From positions 22,618 to 86,617 of the forward strand of contig NZ_JAHXGQ010000018.1 in assembly GCF_019375475.1 (NCBI RefSeq): DNA of 64,000 nt, in the 5' to 3' direction. The notes under the pieces were generated by a model. That model was not told the origin of the DNA and searched no databases. It saw nothing but the letters and a program-made list of their open reading frames with translations. This document shows positions 8,524 through 17,235 of this stretch, piece after piece (the first letter of the stretch is position 1; the number at the start of each line of letters is the position of its first letter). The position numbers and the translations under genes were made by a program. This DNA comes from Saccharothrix obliqua (GTDB lineage: Bacteria; Actinomycetota; Actinomycetes; Mycobacteriales; Pseudonocardiaceae).

Positions 8524-9521
8524 CGCCCCACCGCCCGGGTGTAGGCGGCGATGTCGGCGTCCAGCGTGGCGACGACCGACGTCCAGTCCGGCTGCCACAC
8601 CCGCACGTCACGCAGCAGCTCCTCGATCCGGCCCTCGGCGGGCACGTCGGAGCGGGTGGCGCGGCCCATCGCGTCGGCGCCCACGGTCTTCTGCACCTCC
8701 TCGGACAGCAGGAAGTCGAGGAACTTCCGGCCGTTGTTGGCGTGCGGCGCGCCGGCGGCGAGCCCGGCGTAGTAGGGGATGGCGAACGTGGACCGCACGC
8801 CCTGGTCGTCGGCCGGGAAGAACACCTCGAACTCGGACTTGTCGTCCCGGATCGAGGTCAGGTTCATCTGGAGGTCGCCGTTGGCCACCAGCAGCTCGCC
8901 CTTGGACACCTTGGGCTGGAGCTTGCCGGTGGACGACGACGGGCCGACGTTGTTGGCCTCCAGGCGGGCCAGGTAGTCCAACGCGCCCTGGTCGCCGAAC
9001 ACGTGCTTGAGCTGCAACAGCACCGCCGTGCCGTCACCGGCCTGGCCCGGCGTGGAGTATTGGAGCTTGCCCTTGAACCGCGGGTCCAGCAGGTCCTGCC
9101 AGGTCTTCGGCGCGGGCTGGGCGAGCTTCGGGTTGTAGATGAAGTTCAGGTAGTTGTCGACGACCGCGGTGTACTGCCCGGTGCGGTTGGGCACCTTGTC
9201 CGAGCCGGCCGGCGCGTAGTCGGCCAGCAGCCCGGCGGCGGAGGCGCGCTGGATGAACGGCGGCAGCGTCACCAGCACGTCGGCCTGCGGGTTGGCCTTC
9301 TCGCGCTCGGCGCGGGTGACCACCTCGCCGGAGCCGGACTCCACGAACCGGACCTCGATGCCGGTCTTGGCCCGGAACTCCTCGGCACGCTTGCCGTACC
9401 AGCCGGCCAGCCCGTCGACGGTGTACACGGTCACCGTTTGATCGCCGCCGGAACCGCCCGCCGTGCCGCCGCACGCGGCGGTGAGCAGGAGCAGTCCGAC
9501 AGCCAGAACCTTGCGCAGCAC
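8520..9521 (-). CDS. Periplasmic-type substrate-binding lipoprotein (2-aminoethylphosphonate/iron class)
   Basis: 333-residue extracytoplasmic binding protein. A lipoprotein signal (LLLLTAACGG, Cys near residue 17) anchors it outside the membrane. The fold is the class that binds thiamine, Fe3+ or 2-aminoethylphosphonate (YTVDGLAGWYGKRAEEFRAKTGI at the mature start). The neighbouring phosphonatase-like hydrolase and amine oxidase argue for an aminophosphonate ligand. It starts at GTG 9521, only 7 bp after the hydrolase stop at 9529. Binding specificity is inferred from context, not from residues. Confidence 0.87.
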   Translation of the reverse strand: MLRKVLAVGLLLLTAACGGTAGGSGGDQTVTVYTVDGLAGWYGKRAEEFRAKTGIEVRFVESGSGEVVTRAEREKANPQADVLVTLPPFIQRASAAGLLADYAPAGSDKVPNRTGQYTAVVDNYLNFIYNPKLAQPAPKTWQDLLDPRFKGKLQYSTPGQAGDGTAVLLQLKHVFGDQGALDYLARLEANNVGPSSSTGKLQPKVSKGELLVANGDLQMNLTSIRDDKSEFEVFFPADDQGVRSTFAIPYYAGLAAGAPHANNGRKFLDFLLSEEVQKTVGADAMGRATRSDVPAEGRIEELLRDVRVWQPDWTSVVATLDADIAAYTRAVGR

Positions 9522-9528
9522 GGGTTCT

Positions 9529-10176
9529 TCACAGCCCTTCGAGTACGGCGGGTAGGTCGGTGATCGAGTCGATGACGTGCGTCGCGCCCGCGGCGGCCAG
9601 CTCGGGGCCCGTGCCCGCGCCGGTCAGCACGCCCGCGACGACGCGGGCTCCGGCACGCAGGCCCGCCACCACGTCGGAGGGGGTGTCGCCGACCACGGCG
9701 ACGTCGCGGACGTCGGCCAGCCCGAGCCCGAGCACGGCGGCGAGCACCATGTCCGGGTAGGGCCTGCCGCGACCGGCTTCCGCCGGGGTCGTGGTGAAGT
9801 CCGCCAGGTCGGTCCAGCCGAGCGCGGACAGGATGAGCTGCTGCGTGGCGCGGGCGAAACCGGTGGTGAACGCGACCCGCACACCGCTCGCGCGCAGCCC
9901 GGTGATCACGTCCCGCGCGCCGGGCACGGGCCGGCAGTGCCCCGCCGCGACCAGTTCGGCGTAGGCGCGCTCGAACTCGGCGTTGGCGTGCTGCGCCGCG
10001 GTCTCGTCGGTGAGCAGCTCGCGGAACACCACGATCTTGGACTGGCCCATGGTGGCGCGGACGTGGTCGACCATCGCGGGGGTGGCGCCCGGCAGCGCGC
10101 GGTGGAAGGCCCGTTCCACCAAGCCGTCGTCCAGCACGGTGGTGCCGGCCATGTCGAGCACGACGAGGGAGGTCAC
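9529..10176 (-). CDS. Phosphonatase-like HAD hydrolase
   Basis: 215-residue HAD-superfamily enzyme close to PhnX (phosphonoacetaldehyde hydrolase). The nucleophile motif is DMAGTT (D8), the special DxAGT form shared by phosphonatases, instead of DxDxT. The cap carries MGQSK with a lysine near residue 47, the position of the Schiff-base lysine of PhnX. The usual conserved HAD lysine is an arginine (GRGRPYPDM). These three features match the phosphonatase-like family that travels with FAD oxidases rather than with PhnW transaminase. Expected reaction: C-P cleavage of phosphonoacetaldehyde or a hydroxylated analogue. GTG start overlaps the oxidase stop (GTGA). Confidence 0.9.
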   Translation of the reverse strand: MTSLVVLDMAGTTVLDDGLVERAFHRALPGATPAMVDHVRATMGQSKIVVFRELLTDETAAQHANAEFERAYAELVAAGHCRPVPGARDVITGLRASGVRVAFTTGFARATQQLILSALGWTDLADFTTTPAEAGRGRPYPDMVLAAVLGLGLADVRDVAVVGDTPSDVVAGLRAGARVVAGVLTGAGTGPELAAAGATHVIDSITDLPAVLEGL

Positions 10177-11291
10177 AGGCCGACCTCCTCGGCCGTGTCG
10201 AAACCGATGGCGGGCGAGCACGTCATACCGCGCCCGCCGGGGCCGGTGACCAGCCAGACGCCGGGTTCGACCTGCTCGCGGTGCACCACGCGGGTCGGGT
10301 CGGCGCATTGCGCGTACACACCGGCCCAACGGCGGGTGACGCGTGGCAACGGCCGTCCCAGCAGGGATTCCGCCACGTCCGCGAGGTGCGCGTACGGCGC
10401 GTCCTCGGTGTCGAACGGGAACGGTTCGTCGTAGGCGTGGGTGTCGCCGATGGTGAGGCCGCCGTCGGCGCGCTGCACCACCAGCAGCTGCATCGCGTGC
10501 TCCCGCGCCACCTCGGCCTGGGGCTGCGCGTGGTTCAGCTCGTCCAGCGCCGCGCCCCGGTACGCCGGGTAGTAGCGGAAGCTGTCGCCGTCCGCCACGG
10601 ACGTGGTCAGCGGTTCGCCCAACGGCTCGGTCTGCATCATCTGGAGCCGCACCCGGCGCACCGGCACGCCGCCGGTCAGCTCGCGGACGAGGCCGCCGAG
10701 CCACGCGCCGGTGCACAGCACCACGACGTCGCCGCGGTGCTCGTCACCCCGGTCGTCGCGGACGACGCCGGTCGACACCGAACGCACCTCGCGACCGGGC
10801 AGGAACGAGTACCGCCCGGTCGCCGCCAACGCCGCGCGCAACGCGGGCTGCGCCGTGCGCGGTTCGACGGCGGCGTCGCGCGTGCAGCGCAGCGCGCCGA
10901 GGAAAGCACCGCGCAGCGCGGGGTTCACGGCTCGCGCGGCGGCGGCGTCGAGCAGTTCCAGGCCCCGTTCGGCGGCGTCGGGGCGGGCCGCGACCTCCTC
11001 CGCGACGGCCAGCTCGCGCGGGGTCCGCAGCACGGTCAGCGACCCGTTCGGCCGGAACCCGACCGCGGGCACGCGTGCGCCGATCCGCTCCCACAGCTCG
11101 CGGGAGCGCTGTGCCGCGGACAGCTCCGCGCCCGCCGCGCGCCCGCCGACCCACACCAGGCCGAAGTTGCGCACCGACGCGCCACGCGCCTCGGGTTCCC
11201 GCTCCAGTTGGACCACTTCGTGACCGCGTTCCACGGCCTGCCAGGCGTGCATGGTCCCCAGCACGCCCCCGCCGACGATGAGCACTCGCAT
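10173..11291 (-). CDS. FAD-dependent amine oxidase paired with phosphonatase-like hydrolase
   Basis: 372-residue flavoenzyme of the glycine-oxidase/DAO fold. The dinucleotide-binding motif VGGGVLG lies at the N-terminus, preceding the strand that ends in ERE, and a C-terminal GPGGRGMT motif closes the FAD site. Family members are genomically tied to the phosphonatase-like HAD hydrolase encoded next, and are proposed to deaminate an aminophosphonate to the aldehyde that the hydrolase cleaves. ATG 11291 is preferred over 11300 because it begins directly with MRVLIVGGG. Exact substrate (AEP, N-methyl-AEP or 1-hydroxy-AEP) is not decidable here. Confidence 0.87.
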   Translation of the reverse strand: MRVLIVGGGVLGTMHAWQAVERGHEVVQLEREPEARGASVRNFGLVWVGGRAAGAELSAAQRSRELWERIGARVPAVGFRPNGSLTVLRTPRELAVAEEVAARPDAAERGLELLDAAAARAVNPALRGAFLGALRCTRDAAVEPRTAQPALRAALAATGRYSFLPGREVRSVSTGVVRDDRGDEHRGDVVVLCTGAWLGGLVRELTGGVPVRRVRLQMMQTEPLGEPLTTSVADGDSFRYYPAYRGAALDELNHAQPQAEVAREHAMQLLVVQRADGGLTIGDTHAYDEPFPFDTEDAPYAHLADVAESLLGRPLPRVTRRWAGVYAQCADPTRVVHREQVEPGVWLVTGPGGRGMTCSPAIGFDTAEEVGL

Positions 11292-11358
11292 ACCGCGCAT
11301 CGTCAGCAGCCATGACGAACCGGTCGTGTCACCAAGACGACGGGCGCGTTAACCGCAG

Positions 11359-11376
11359 CTGTGGACTAGATGTGTT
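11359..11376. promoter_or_regulatory. Candidate GntR/HutC operator upstream of the oxidase-transporter run
   Basis: The 143-bp gap between the regulator stop and the oxidase start contains TGTGGACTAGATGTG. It resembles half of the TGGTCTAGACCA-type operators bound by HutC/FarR-class regulators and is centred on CTAG. It is the only such motif I see in the gap. Low-to-moderate support. Confidence 0.35.
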
Positions 11377-11434
11377 ATCCCCACGTGATGAAGTGCCGCG
11401 GTTCGCGGCACCGCCCTGGGCCGGACGGCGGAAG

Positions 11435-12211
11435 CTACGCGTCCGCGCGGAGTCGGGCGACGAAGCTGAACCGGTCGCCCCGGTACAGCGACCGCACGCG
11501 CTCGATCGGCACGCCGTCGTCGTCGAGGGACACGCGGTGCAGCAACAGCATCGGCAGCGCCGGGTTCGTGCCGATCAGCAACGCCTCGCGCGGCGTCGCC
11601 AACACGGTCTCCACCCGCTCCTCGGCCTCCGCGAACGCCACGCCGAGCCGGTCGGTCAGGCACGCGTACAGCGAGGTGGTCGGGTCGAACACCTCCAGCA
11701 GCGTGGGGAACCGGGCCTCCGGCACGTACGTGGACTCCAGGCCCACCCGCTCCTCGTCGGCCAGCAGCACCCGCTCCAGGTGCACCACCGTGTCACCGCG
11801 CCCGATGCGCAGGTCGCGCGCCAGCACGTCGTCCGCGGGCAGGTGCTCCACGGTGATCACGCTGCGCGCCGGGTCCACGCCCTGCCGCCGCATCCCCTCG
11901 GTGTAGGACACCAGGGACAGCGGCTGCACCAGCTTCGGCGGCGCGACGTACGTGCCGCTGCCCTGCCGGCGCTGGAGCTTGCCCTCCAGCACCAGTTCGC
12001 CGACCGCCTGCCGCAACGTCACGCGGGACACCGAGTAGCGCTCGGCGAGTTCCCGCTCGGACGGCAGCGCCGCGCCCTCCCCCAGCGCCTCGATGAGCCA
12101 CAGCAGCTCCGTCTTCACCGCGTAGTAGCGCGGGATGCGACCGTGCTCGGGGATACCGGCGCGGACCGGTCCGTCCGCGCGGTACTGGGGAACGAAATGC
12201 GAAGCAGGCAC
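11435..12211 (-). CDS. GntR-family (HutC/FarR class) transcriptional regulator
   Basis: 258 residues: N-terminal winged helix-turn-helix (LPSERELAERYSVSRVTLRQAVGEL, about residues 49-73) and the wing (LQRRQGSGTYV), followed by a UTRA ligand-binding domain (about residues 95-250). It is the first gene of the leftward aminophosphonate cluster, so it probably senses the substrate or an intermediate and represses the oxidase-to-permease genes. The N-terminus is about 25 residues longer than typical; a start at a later codon is possible. Confidence 0.9.
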   Translation of the reverse strand: MPASHFVPQYRADGPVRAGIPEHGRIPRYYAVKTELLWLIEALGEGAALPSERELAERYSVSRVTLRQAVGELVLEGKLQRRQGSGTYVAPPKLVQPLSLVSYTEGMRRQGVDPARSVITVEHLPADDVLARDLRIGRGDTVVHLERVLLADEERVGLESTYVPEARFPTLLEVFDPTTSLYACLTDRLGVAFAEAEERVETVLATPREALLIGTNPALPMLLLHRVSLDDDGVPIERVRSLYRGDRFSFVARLRADA

Positions 12212-12269
12212 CCGGCGAGCCTACGACCTCGAACGCGCCGGTCAGACCGCTATCGGGGTGGGTCGCACG

Positions 12270-13091
12270 TCACGAAACGATCTTGGGCGGATCGGGGATG
12301 CGGTAGCCCGACTGGCCGACGTTGTCCTGGAGTGACTTGCGCCACTCGCCGGAGTCGATCATCTGCTGGACGGCGGCGGTCACCTTCGCCTTGCCGGCGG
12401 CATCGCCGCGGCGCAGCCCGATCCCGTACTCCTCCTTGCTGAACGGCTTCCCGACGACCCGCAGCAGCTCCGGGTTCTGCGCCGCGTACCCGGCGAGGAT
12501 CACGTCATCGGTCGTCATGGCGTCGACCTGTTCCGCCAAGAGCGCGGTGACGCAGTCGCTGAAGTTCGGGTAATTCACCAGTTCCACGGACTGGGCGAAC
12601 TTGTCCTTCACGTACTGCGCCGAGGTCGTGTTGTCCACCGAGCACAGCCTCATGCCGGCGGCGAGCGACTCGGGACCGGTGATCCGCGGGTCGGACAACC
12701 GCACCAGGAGGTCCTGGCCCGCCACGAAGTACGGGCCGACGAAGTCGATCACCTCCTTGCGCTTCTCGGTGATCGAGTAGGTGGACACCACCAGGTCCGC
12801 CTTGCCGTCGACCAGCAGCTGCTCCCGCTGCGAGGGGGTGGCCTCGATGAACGACACGTCCTCGGCGCCCAGCTCCTTCGCCACGTACCGCGCCACGTCC
12901 ACGTCGAAGCCCTTGAAGACGCCGTCCAGCCGGCGGACGCCCAGCCCCGGCTGGTCGTAGCCGACCGCGACGACGAGCTTGTTGGCGCTCGCCTTCCCGA
13001 CGACCGTCGTGTCGTCGCCGGCGGAGCACGAGGCGAGGACCAGCGCGGCGGAGCACACCAGTGCGAGGGCGCGCAGCGATGCCAGTGCCAT
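12270..13091 (-). CDS. Glutamate-type ABC transporter substrate-binding lipoprotein (orphan)
   Basis: 273 residues with a lipoprotein signal (VLASCSAGDD) and a type-3 solute-binding domain. It shares long near-identical stretches with GluB encoded at 43.4 kb, for example GPYFxAGQDLLV, TGPESL, the TTDDxIL-GYAAQ segment and the FSKExYGIGL block. No permease or ATPase is adjacent, so it may feed the gluCD permeases 29 kb away or act as a sensor. ATG 13091 has a GGGGAAC ribosome site; an upstream ATG at 13163 would put 24 non-signal residues in front of the signal peptide. Confidence 0.88.
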   Translation of the reverse strand: MALASLRALALVCSAALVLASCSAGDDTTVVGKASANKLVVAVGYDQPGLGVRRLDGVFKGFDVDVARYVAKELGAEDVSFIEATPSQREQLLVDGKADLVVSTYSITEKRKEVIDFVGPYFVAGQDLLVRLSDPRITGPESLAAGMRLCSVDNTTSAQYVKDKFAQSVELVNYPNFSDCVTALLAEQVDAMTTDDVILAGYAAQNPELLRVVGKPFSKEEYGIGLRRGDAAGKAKVTAAVQQMIDSGEWRKSLQDNVGQSGYRIPDPPKIVS

Positions 13092-13228
13092 TGTTCCCCA
13101 TTCCCGGGTCCTCTTGAGATGCCGGAAACCTAGGCGGCGACAAGGTTTCCGTCCATAGTCCACGGGAATTCACCTGAGCGGGATCGATCAAGAGCGGCGG
13201 CACGCGCGTCGGCGCTGACCCAGTGCGC

Positions 13229-15886
13229 TCAGCGCGGTGCGCCCGGTGATCGCAACCGGCGCGGACCGGTGTCGTGCCTGGACGGCGGCGGGCCCAGGGT
13301 CACGCGGGCGTTGCCGACGTACGCGCCCGCCGCGCTCGCCAGCACCGGCTCCAACGCCACCTCGCGGACCTCGGGCACGTCCTCGGCGAGTGCGGCAAGC
13401 CGCAGCACCAGGTCCTCCAGCGCGGGGAGGTCGGCGGACTCGCCACCGCGGTAACCGGCCAGCAGCGGCGCGGCCTTCGGCGCGCGCACCAACGCCTTCG
13501 CGTCCGTCTCGGTCAGCGGCACGGCCCGGTAGGCGCGATCGCCGAGGAGGTCGCTGACCACACCGGACAACCCGAACGACACCAGCGTGCCGAACGACGG
13601 GTCGTCCTGGAGTCCCACCACGCAGGAGATCCCCTTGGGCGCCATGCGCTGCACGTACACGTCGGGCCGCTCGGACACCTCGGCGAGCATCCGGTACGCG
13701 GTCCGCACGGCGTCGTCGCCGGTGAGGTCCAGCCGCACGCCGACCAGGTCGGTCCGGTGCCGCAGCCGCTCGTCGGTCGCCTTCACCGCCACCGGGTGCC
13801 CGAGTTCGCGGGCGGCGGCCACCGCCGCGTCCTCCGACGACGCCACCCGGAACGGCACGACCGGCACGCCGTAGCAGGCCAGCAACCGCACGGCGGTGTC
13901 GTCGTCGAGCCGCCGCTCACCGGTCTCGCCCAACCGCAGCGACTCCACCAGTTCGTGCGCGGCGGCCGGGTCGACGCCGTCCGGCCGCGCGAACCGGCCC
14001 TGCGGCGCGGACCGCCAGCGGGCGTAGCGGCTGGCCCGCGCCAACGCCATCACCGCGCGCTCCGGGCTCGGGTACGACGGCACCGAACCGCGGCCCGGCG
14101 CGCCACCCGGCCCCGGCACCGCCAACTCCTCCGGCACGCCCTCGACCGCGAGGAACGTCGACACGATCGGCTTGGTGCCCGCCACGTCGCGCAGCGCACG
14201 CGCGAACGCCGTGCCCGGCACCGCGAGCGGCGGCACGAAGACCACCACCAGCGCGTCGGTCCCCGGGTTGGCCAACGCGTCGCGCACCGCCGCCGCGAAC
14301 GCCTCCGGACCGGCCTGCGCGCCCACGTCCACCGGCGGACCCGCCAGCTCCAGGCCCTGCGCGAGCGCCGTGTCCGCCGCCAGCAGGCCGATCGCGGTCG
14401 AGTTGCCCACCACCGCCACCCGCGGCCCGGCGGGCAGCGGCTGGTGGGCGAGCAGCAACGCCGTGTCGAACAGCTGCGCCAGCGATTCCACCCGGATCAC
14501 GCCCGCCTGCTCGAACAACGCCTGCACGCTCGACTCGTCCACCGCGACCGAGGTGGCGGCGAGCGCGGGCGTCACCGCGTGCCGACCCGACTTCACCGCG
14601 ACGATCGGCTTGGTGCGGCCGAGCCGCCGCGCCAGCCGCGCGAACTTGCGCGGGTTGCCGAACGACTCCAGGTACAGCAGGACGACGTCGGTCGCCGGAT
14701 CGGTCTCCCAGAACTGGAGCAGGTCGTTGCCGGACACGTCGGCGCGGTTGCCCGCCGACACGAAGGTCGACAGCCCGAGCCCGCGTGACGCCGCGGTGGC
14801 CAGGATCGCCGTGCCCAGCGCGCCGGACTGGCAGAAGAAGCCGGTCCGCCCGCGCACCGGCAGGGCCGGCGCGAGCGTCGCGTTCAACCGCACCGCCGGG
14901 TCGGTGTTCAGCACGCCCAGGGCGTTCGGGCCGACCACCCGCATCCCGTGCGCCCGCGCCTCGGCGGCCAGCCGCCGCTCCGCGCTCAACCCGCCCGGCC
15001 CCGTCTCGCCGAACCCCGACGACACCACCACCAACGCCTTCACGCCCTTGGCGAGACAGGCGTCCATCACGTCGTCGACGCTCGCGGCGGGCACGGCGAC
15101 CACGGCCAGGTCCACGTCGTCCGGGATGTCCAGGACCGACGGGTACGCCCGCACGCCGCGCACCGACCGGTGCTCGGCGTTCACCGGGTACACGGGGCCG
15201 TGGAAGACGCCCTCCAGCAGGTGCGCCAGCACCGCGTGGCCGATCTTGGTGGGGTCGGTCGACGCGCCGATCACCGCCACCGAGCGCGGGTGCAGCAGGT
15301 TGTGCACGCTGCGCGCCTCGGCCGCCTGCTCGCGGGCACGCGCCACGGCCACCGACTCCTCGGTGGGGTCGATGTCGAACTCCAGGTGCAGCACGCCCTC
15401 CTCGAACGCCCGGCTCACGCTGTACCCGGCGTCCCGGAACACCCGCACCATCTGGCCGTTCTCGGCGAGCACCTCGGCGGTGAACCGGCTCAGCCCGCGC
15501 TCGCGGGCCGCCGCCGCCAGGTGCTCCAGCAGGATCGAGCCCAGTCCCCGGCCCTGGTGGGCGTCCTCCACCACGAACGCCACCTCGGCCGACCCGCCGC
15601 CGCCCAACCGGTCGTACCGGCCGACGGCCACGATGTCGTCGCCCAGCAGCGCGACGAACGCCACCCGGTCCGCGTGGTCGACCGTGGTGAACCGCTCCAG
15701 GTCCCGCCGCGGCATCCGCGGGTAGGGACCGAAGTACCGGAAGTACCGGGTCCGCTCGGACAGCCTGCCGTGGAAGGCCAGCAGCCGCTCGCCGTCGTCG
15801 GGCGTGATGGGCCGCAGGTGGACGGTGCCGCCGTCGCTGAGCACGACGTCGGCCTCCCAGTGCCGCGGGAAGTCGAAGGGGTCCAC
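13229..15886 (-). CDS. Pat-type protein lysine acetyltransferase (GNAT + acyl-CoA-synthetase-like)
   Basis: 885 residues. A GNAT domain (about 1-170; HQGRGLGSILL loop) precedes a CoA-binding domain (VAVIGASTDPTKIGHAVL near 200), succinyl-CoA-ligase-like domains and an ATP-grasp domain (from about 660). This GNAT-first order is the actinomycete arrangement; enterobacterial Pat has the GNAT last. In true ADP-forming synthetases a catalytic histidine lies in an SHTGS segment after KSGR; here the segment reads AATSVAVDESS, so the histidine is absent and the module is probably a regulatory sensor. Likely target: acyl-CoA synthetases such as Acs. Start is 2 bases from the acuC stop. Confidence 0.9.
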   Translation of the reverse strand: MDPFDFPRHWEADVVLSDGGTVHLRPITPDDGERLLAFHGRLSERTRYFRYFGPYPRMPRRDLERFTTVDHADRVAFVALLGDDIVAVGRYDRLGGGGSAEVAFVVEDAHQGRGLGSILLEHLAAAARERGLSRFTAEVLAENGQMVRVFRDAGYSVSRAFEEGVLHLEFDIDPTEESVAVARAREQAAEARSVHNLLHPRSVAVIGASTDPTKIGHAVLAHLLEGVFHGPVYPVNAEHRSVRGVRAYPSVLDIPDDVDLAVVAVPAASVDDVMDACLAKGVKALVVVSSGFGETGPGGLSAERRLAAEARAHGMRVVGPNALGVLNTDPAVRLNATLAPALPVRGRTGFFCQSGALGTAILATAASRGLGLSTFVSAGNRADVSGNDLLQFWETDPATDVVLLYLESFGNPRKFARLARRLGRTKPIVAVKSGRHAVTPALAATSVAVDESSVQALFEQAGVIRVESLAQLFDTALLLAHQPLPAGPRVAVVGNSTAIGLLAADTALAQGLELAGPPVDVGAQAGPEAFAAAVRDALANPGTDALVVVFVPPLAVPGTAFARALRDVAGTKPIVSTFLAVEGVPEELAVPGPGGAPGRGSVPSYPSPERAVMALARASRYARWRSAPQGRFARPDGVDPAAAHELVESLRLGETGERRLDDDTAVRLLACYGVPVVPFRVASSEDAAVAAARELGHPVAVKATDERLRHRTDLVGVRLDLTGDDAVRTAYRMLAEVSERPDVYVQRMAPKGISCVVGLQDDPSFGTLVSFGLSGVVSDLLGDRAYRAVPLTETDAKALVRAPKAAPLLAGYRGGESADLPALEDLVLRLAALAEDVPEVREVALEPVLASAAGAYVGNARVTLGPPPSRHDTGPRRLRSPGAPR

Positions 15887-15888
15887 AG

Positions 15889-17073
15889 CTAGTCCCTCGG
15901 GTCGTCGGGATCCAGTCCGTGCAACGGGAACACCGCCCGCCTCGTGTCCCGCACGGCCGCGTCCAGCGGCGACCGCGCGTCACCGCCCCACGGCTCGAAC
16001 GCGACGTCGGCGTCGTCCGACATGGTGGTGGGCAACGCCCAGCCCGGCGCGCGGCCCGCGACGTGCGCCACCCAGTCCGCGGGCAGCCGGGCGGCCGGGT
16101 CGACGTCGCGGTCCAGCACCGTGGCCAGCAGGTGCGTCCACGACCGCGGCACCACGCGCACCAACTCGTACCCGCCGCCGCCGAGGGCGAGCCACCGGCC
16201 GCCGGACACCTCCTCGGCCAGCGACCGCAGCACCCGGTAGATCGCGCGGTGCCCGTCCACGGTGAGCGCGAGGTCCGCGAGCGGGTCCTCGCGGTGGGTG
16301 TCCACACCGCACTGGGTCACCAGCACCTGCGGCCGGAACGCCCGCAGCACCGACGGCACCACCGCGTGGAACGCGCGCAGCCACTCCGGGTCCCGCGTGC
16401 CCGGCGGCAGGGCCAGGTTCACCGCCGTGCCCTCCGCGCCGCGACCGCCCAGTTCGGACGGTCGGCCGGTGCCCGGCCACAGGCTCGACGGGCTCTGGTG
16501 CACCGACACCGTGAGCACGCGCGGGTCGTCGTAGAACGCGTCCTGCACGCCGTCGCCGTGGTGCACGTCGGTGTCGACGTAGGCGATCCGGTCGAACCCG
16601 TGGTCCAGCAACCACGAGATCGCCACCGCGCAGTCGTTGTAGACGCAGAAACCGGCGGCGTGGTCGCGCATCGCGTGGTGCAGACCGCCCGCGATGTTCA
16701 CCGCCCGCTTCGCGCCGGCGGCGATGGCGCGTGCCGCGGCCAGCGAGCCGCCCACCACCAACGCCGCCGCCTCGTGCATCCGGTCGAACACGGGGTTGTC
16801 CGCGGTGCCGAGCCCGTGCCCCACGTCCCAGCCCGCCATCGGCGCGGCCTGCACCGCGGAGAGGTAGGAGGGGTCGTGCACGCGCTCGATCTCCACGTCC
16901 GCGGCGGGTTCCGGCACGACCAGCGGCACGCCGTCCAGCACGCCGAGCGCCGCGGCCAGCCGAACCGTCAGGTCCAGCCGCACCGGGTTCAACGGGTGGT
17001 CGCCGCCCAGGTCGTAGCCGAGGAAGGACTCGTCCCAGACGACAGCGGCCCGGTCACCCACGTCGACGCCCAT
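15889..17073 (-). CDS. acuC: AcuC-like histone-deacetylase-family protein deacetylase
   Basis: 394 residues, zinc-dependent deacetylase fold. Visible active-site elements are the tandem histidines NIAGGLHHAM, the metal ligands DTDVHHGDGVQDAFY, and LALGGGGYEL. It should remove acetyl groups from lysines, probably reversing the acetyltransferase encoded directly downstream. ATG 17073 is chosen because MGVDVGDRAAVVWDE matches family N-termini; a start at 17115 adds 14 unlikely residues. The gene pair forms one leftward transcription unit, comparable in logic to Bacillus acuA-acuC. Confidence 0.92.
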   Translation of the reverse strand: MGVDVGDRAAVVWDESFLGYDLGGDHPLNPVRLDLTVRLAAALGVLDGVPLVVPEPAADVEIERVHDPSYLSAVQAAPMAGWDVGHGLGTADNPVFDRMHEAAALVVGGSLAAARAIAAGAKRAVNIAGGLHHAMRDHAAGFCVYNDCAVAISWLLDHGFDRIAYVDTDVHHGDGVQDAFYDDPRVLTVSVHQSPSSLWPGTGRPSELGGRGAEGTAVNLALPPGTRDPEWLRAFHAVVPSVLRAFRPQVLVTQCGVDTHREDPLADLALTVDGHRAIYRVLRSLAEEVSGGRWLALGGGGYELVRVVPRSWTHLLATVLDRDVDPAARLPADWVAHVAGRAPGWALPTTMSDDADVAFEPWGGDARSPLDAAVRDTRRAVFPLHGLDPDDPRD

Positions 17074-17235
17074 GACCGGCAACCTAACCCACGGACGGCC
17101 CCGGGGTGTGATCACAGGTTGGTGGATCCCCGCGTGACCGCTCCCCCGCAGGACTTAGAGTCTGGCGGGACGAAGCGGGCCAGGTTGCGGCCATCGAGGA
17201 TGGAACCCCGCACGTCGGAACGGGGTCAGACACAC

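Noticed and set aside
13917..16307. 796-codon minus-strand frame over the acetyltransferase/deacetylase pair
   Set aside because: Arg/Gly/Ala-rich shadow of two real genes; no motifs.
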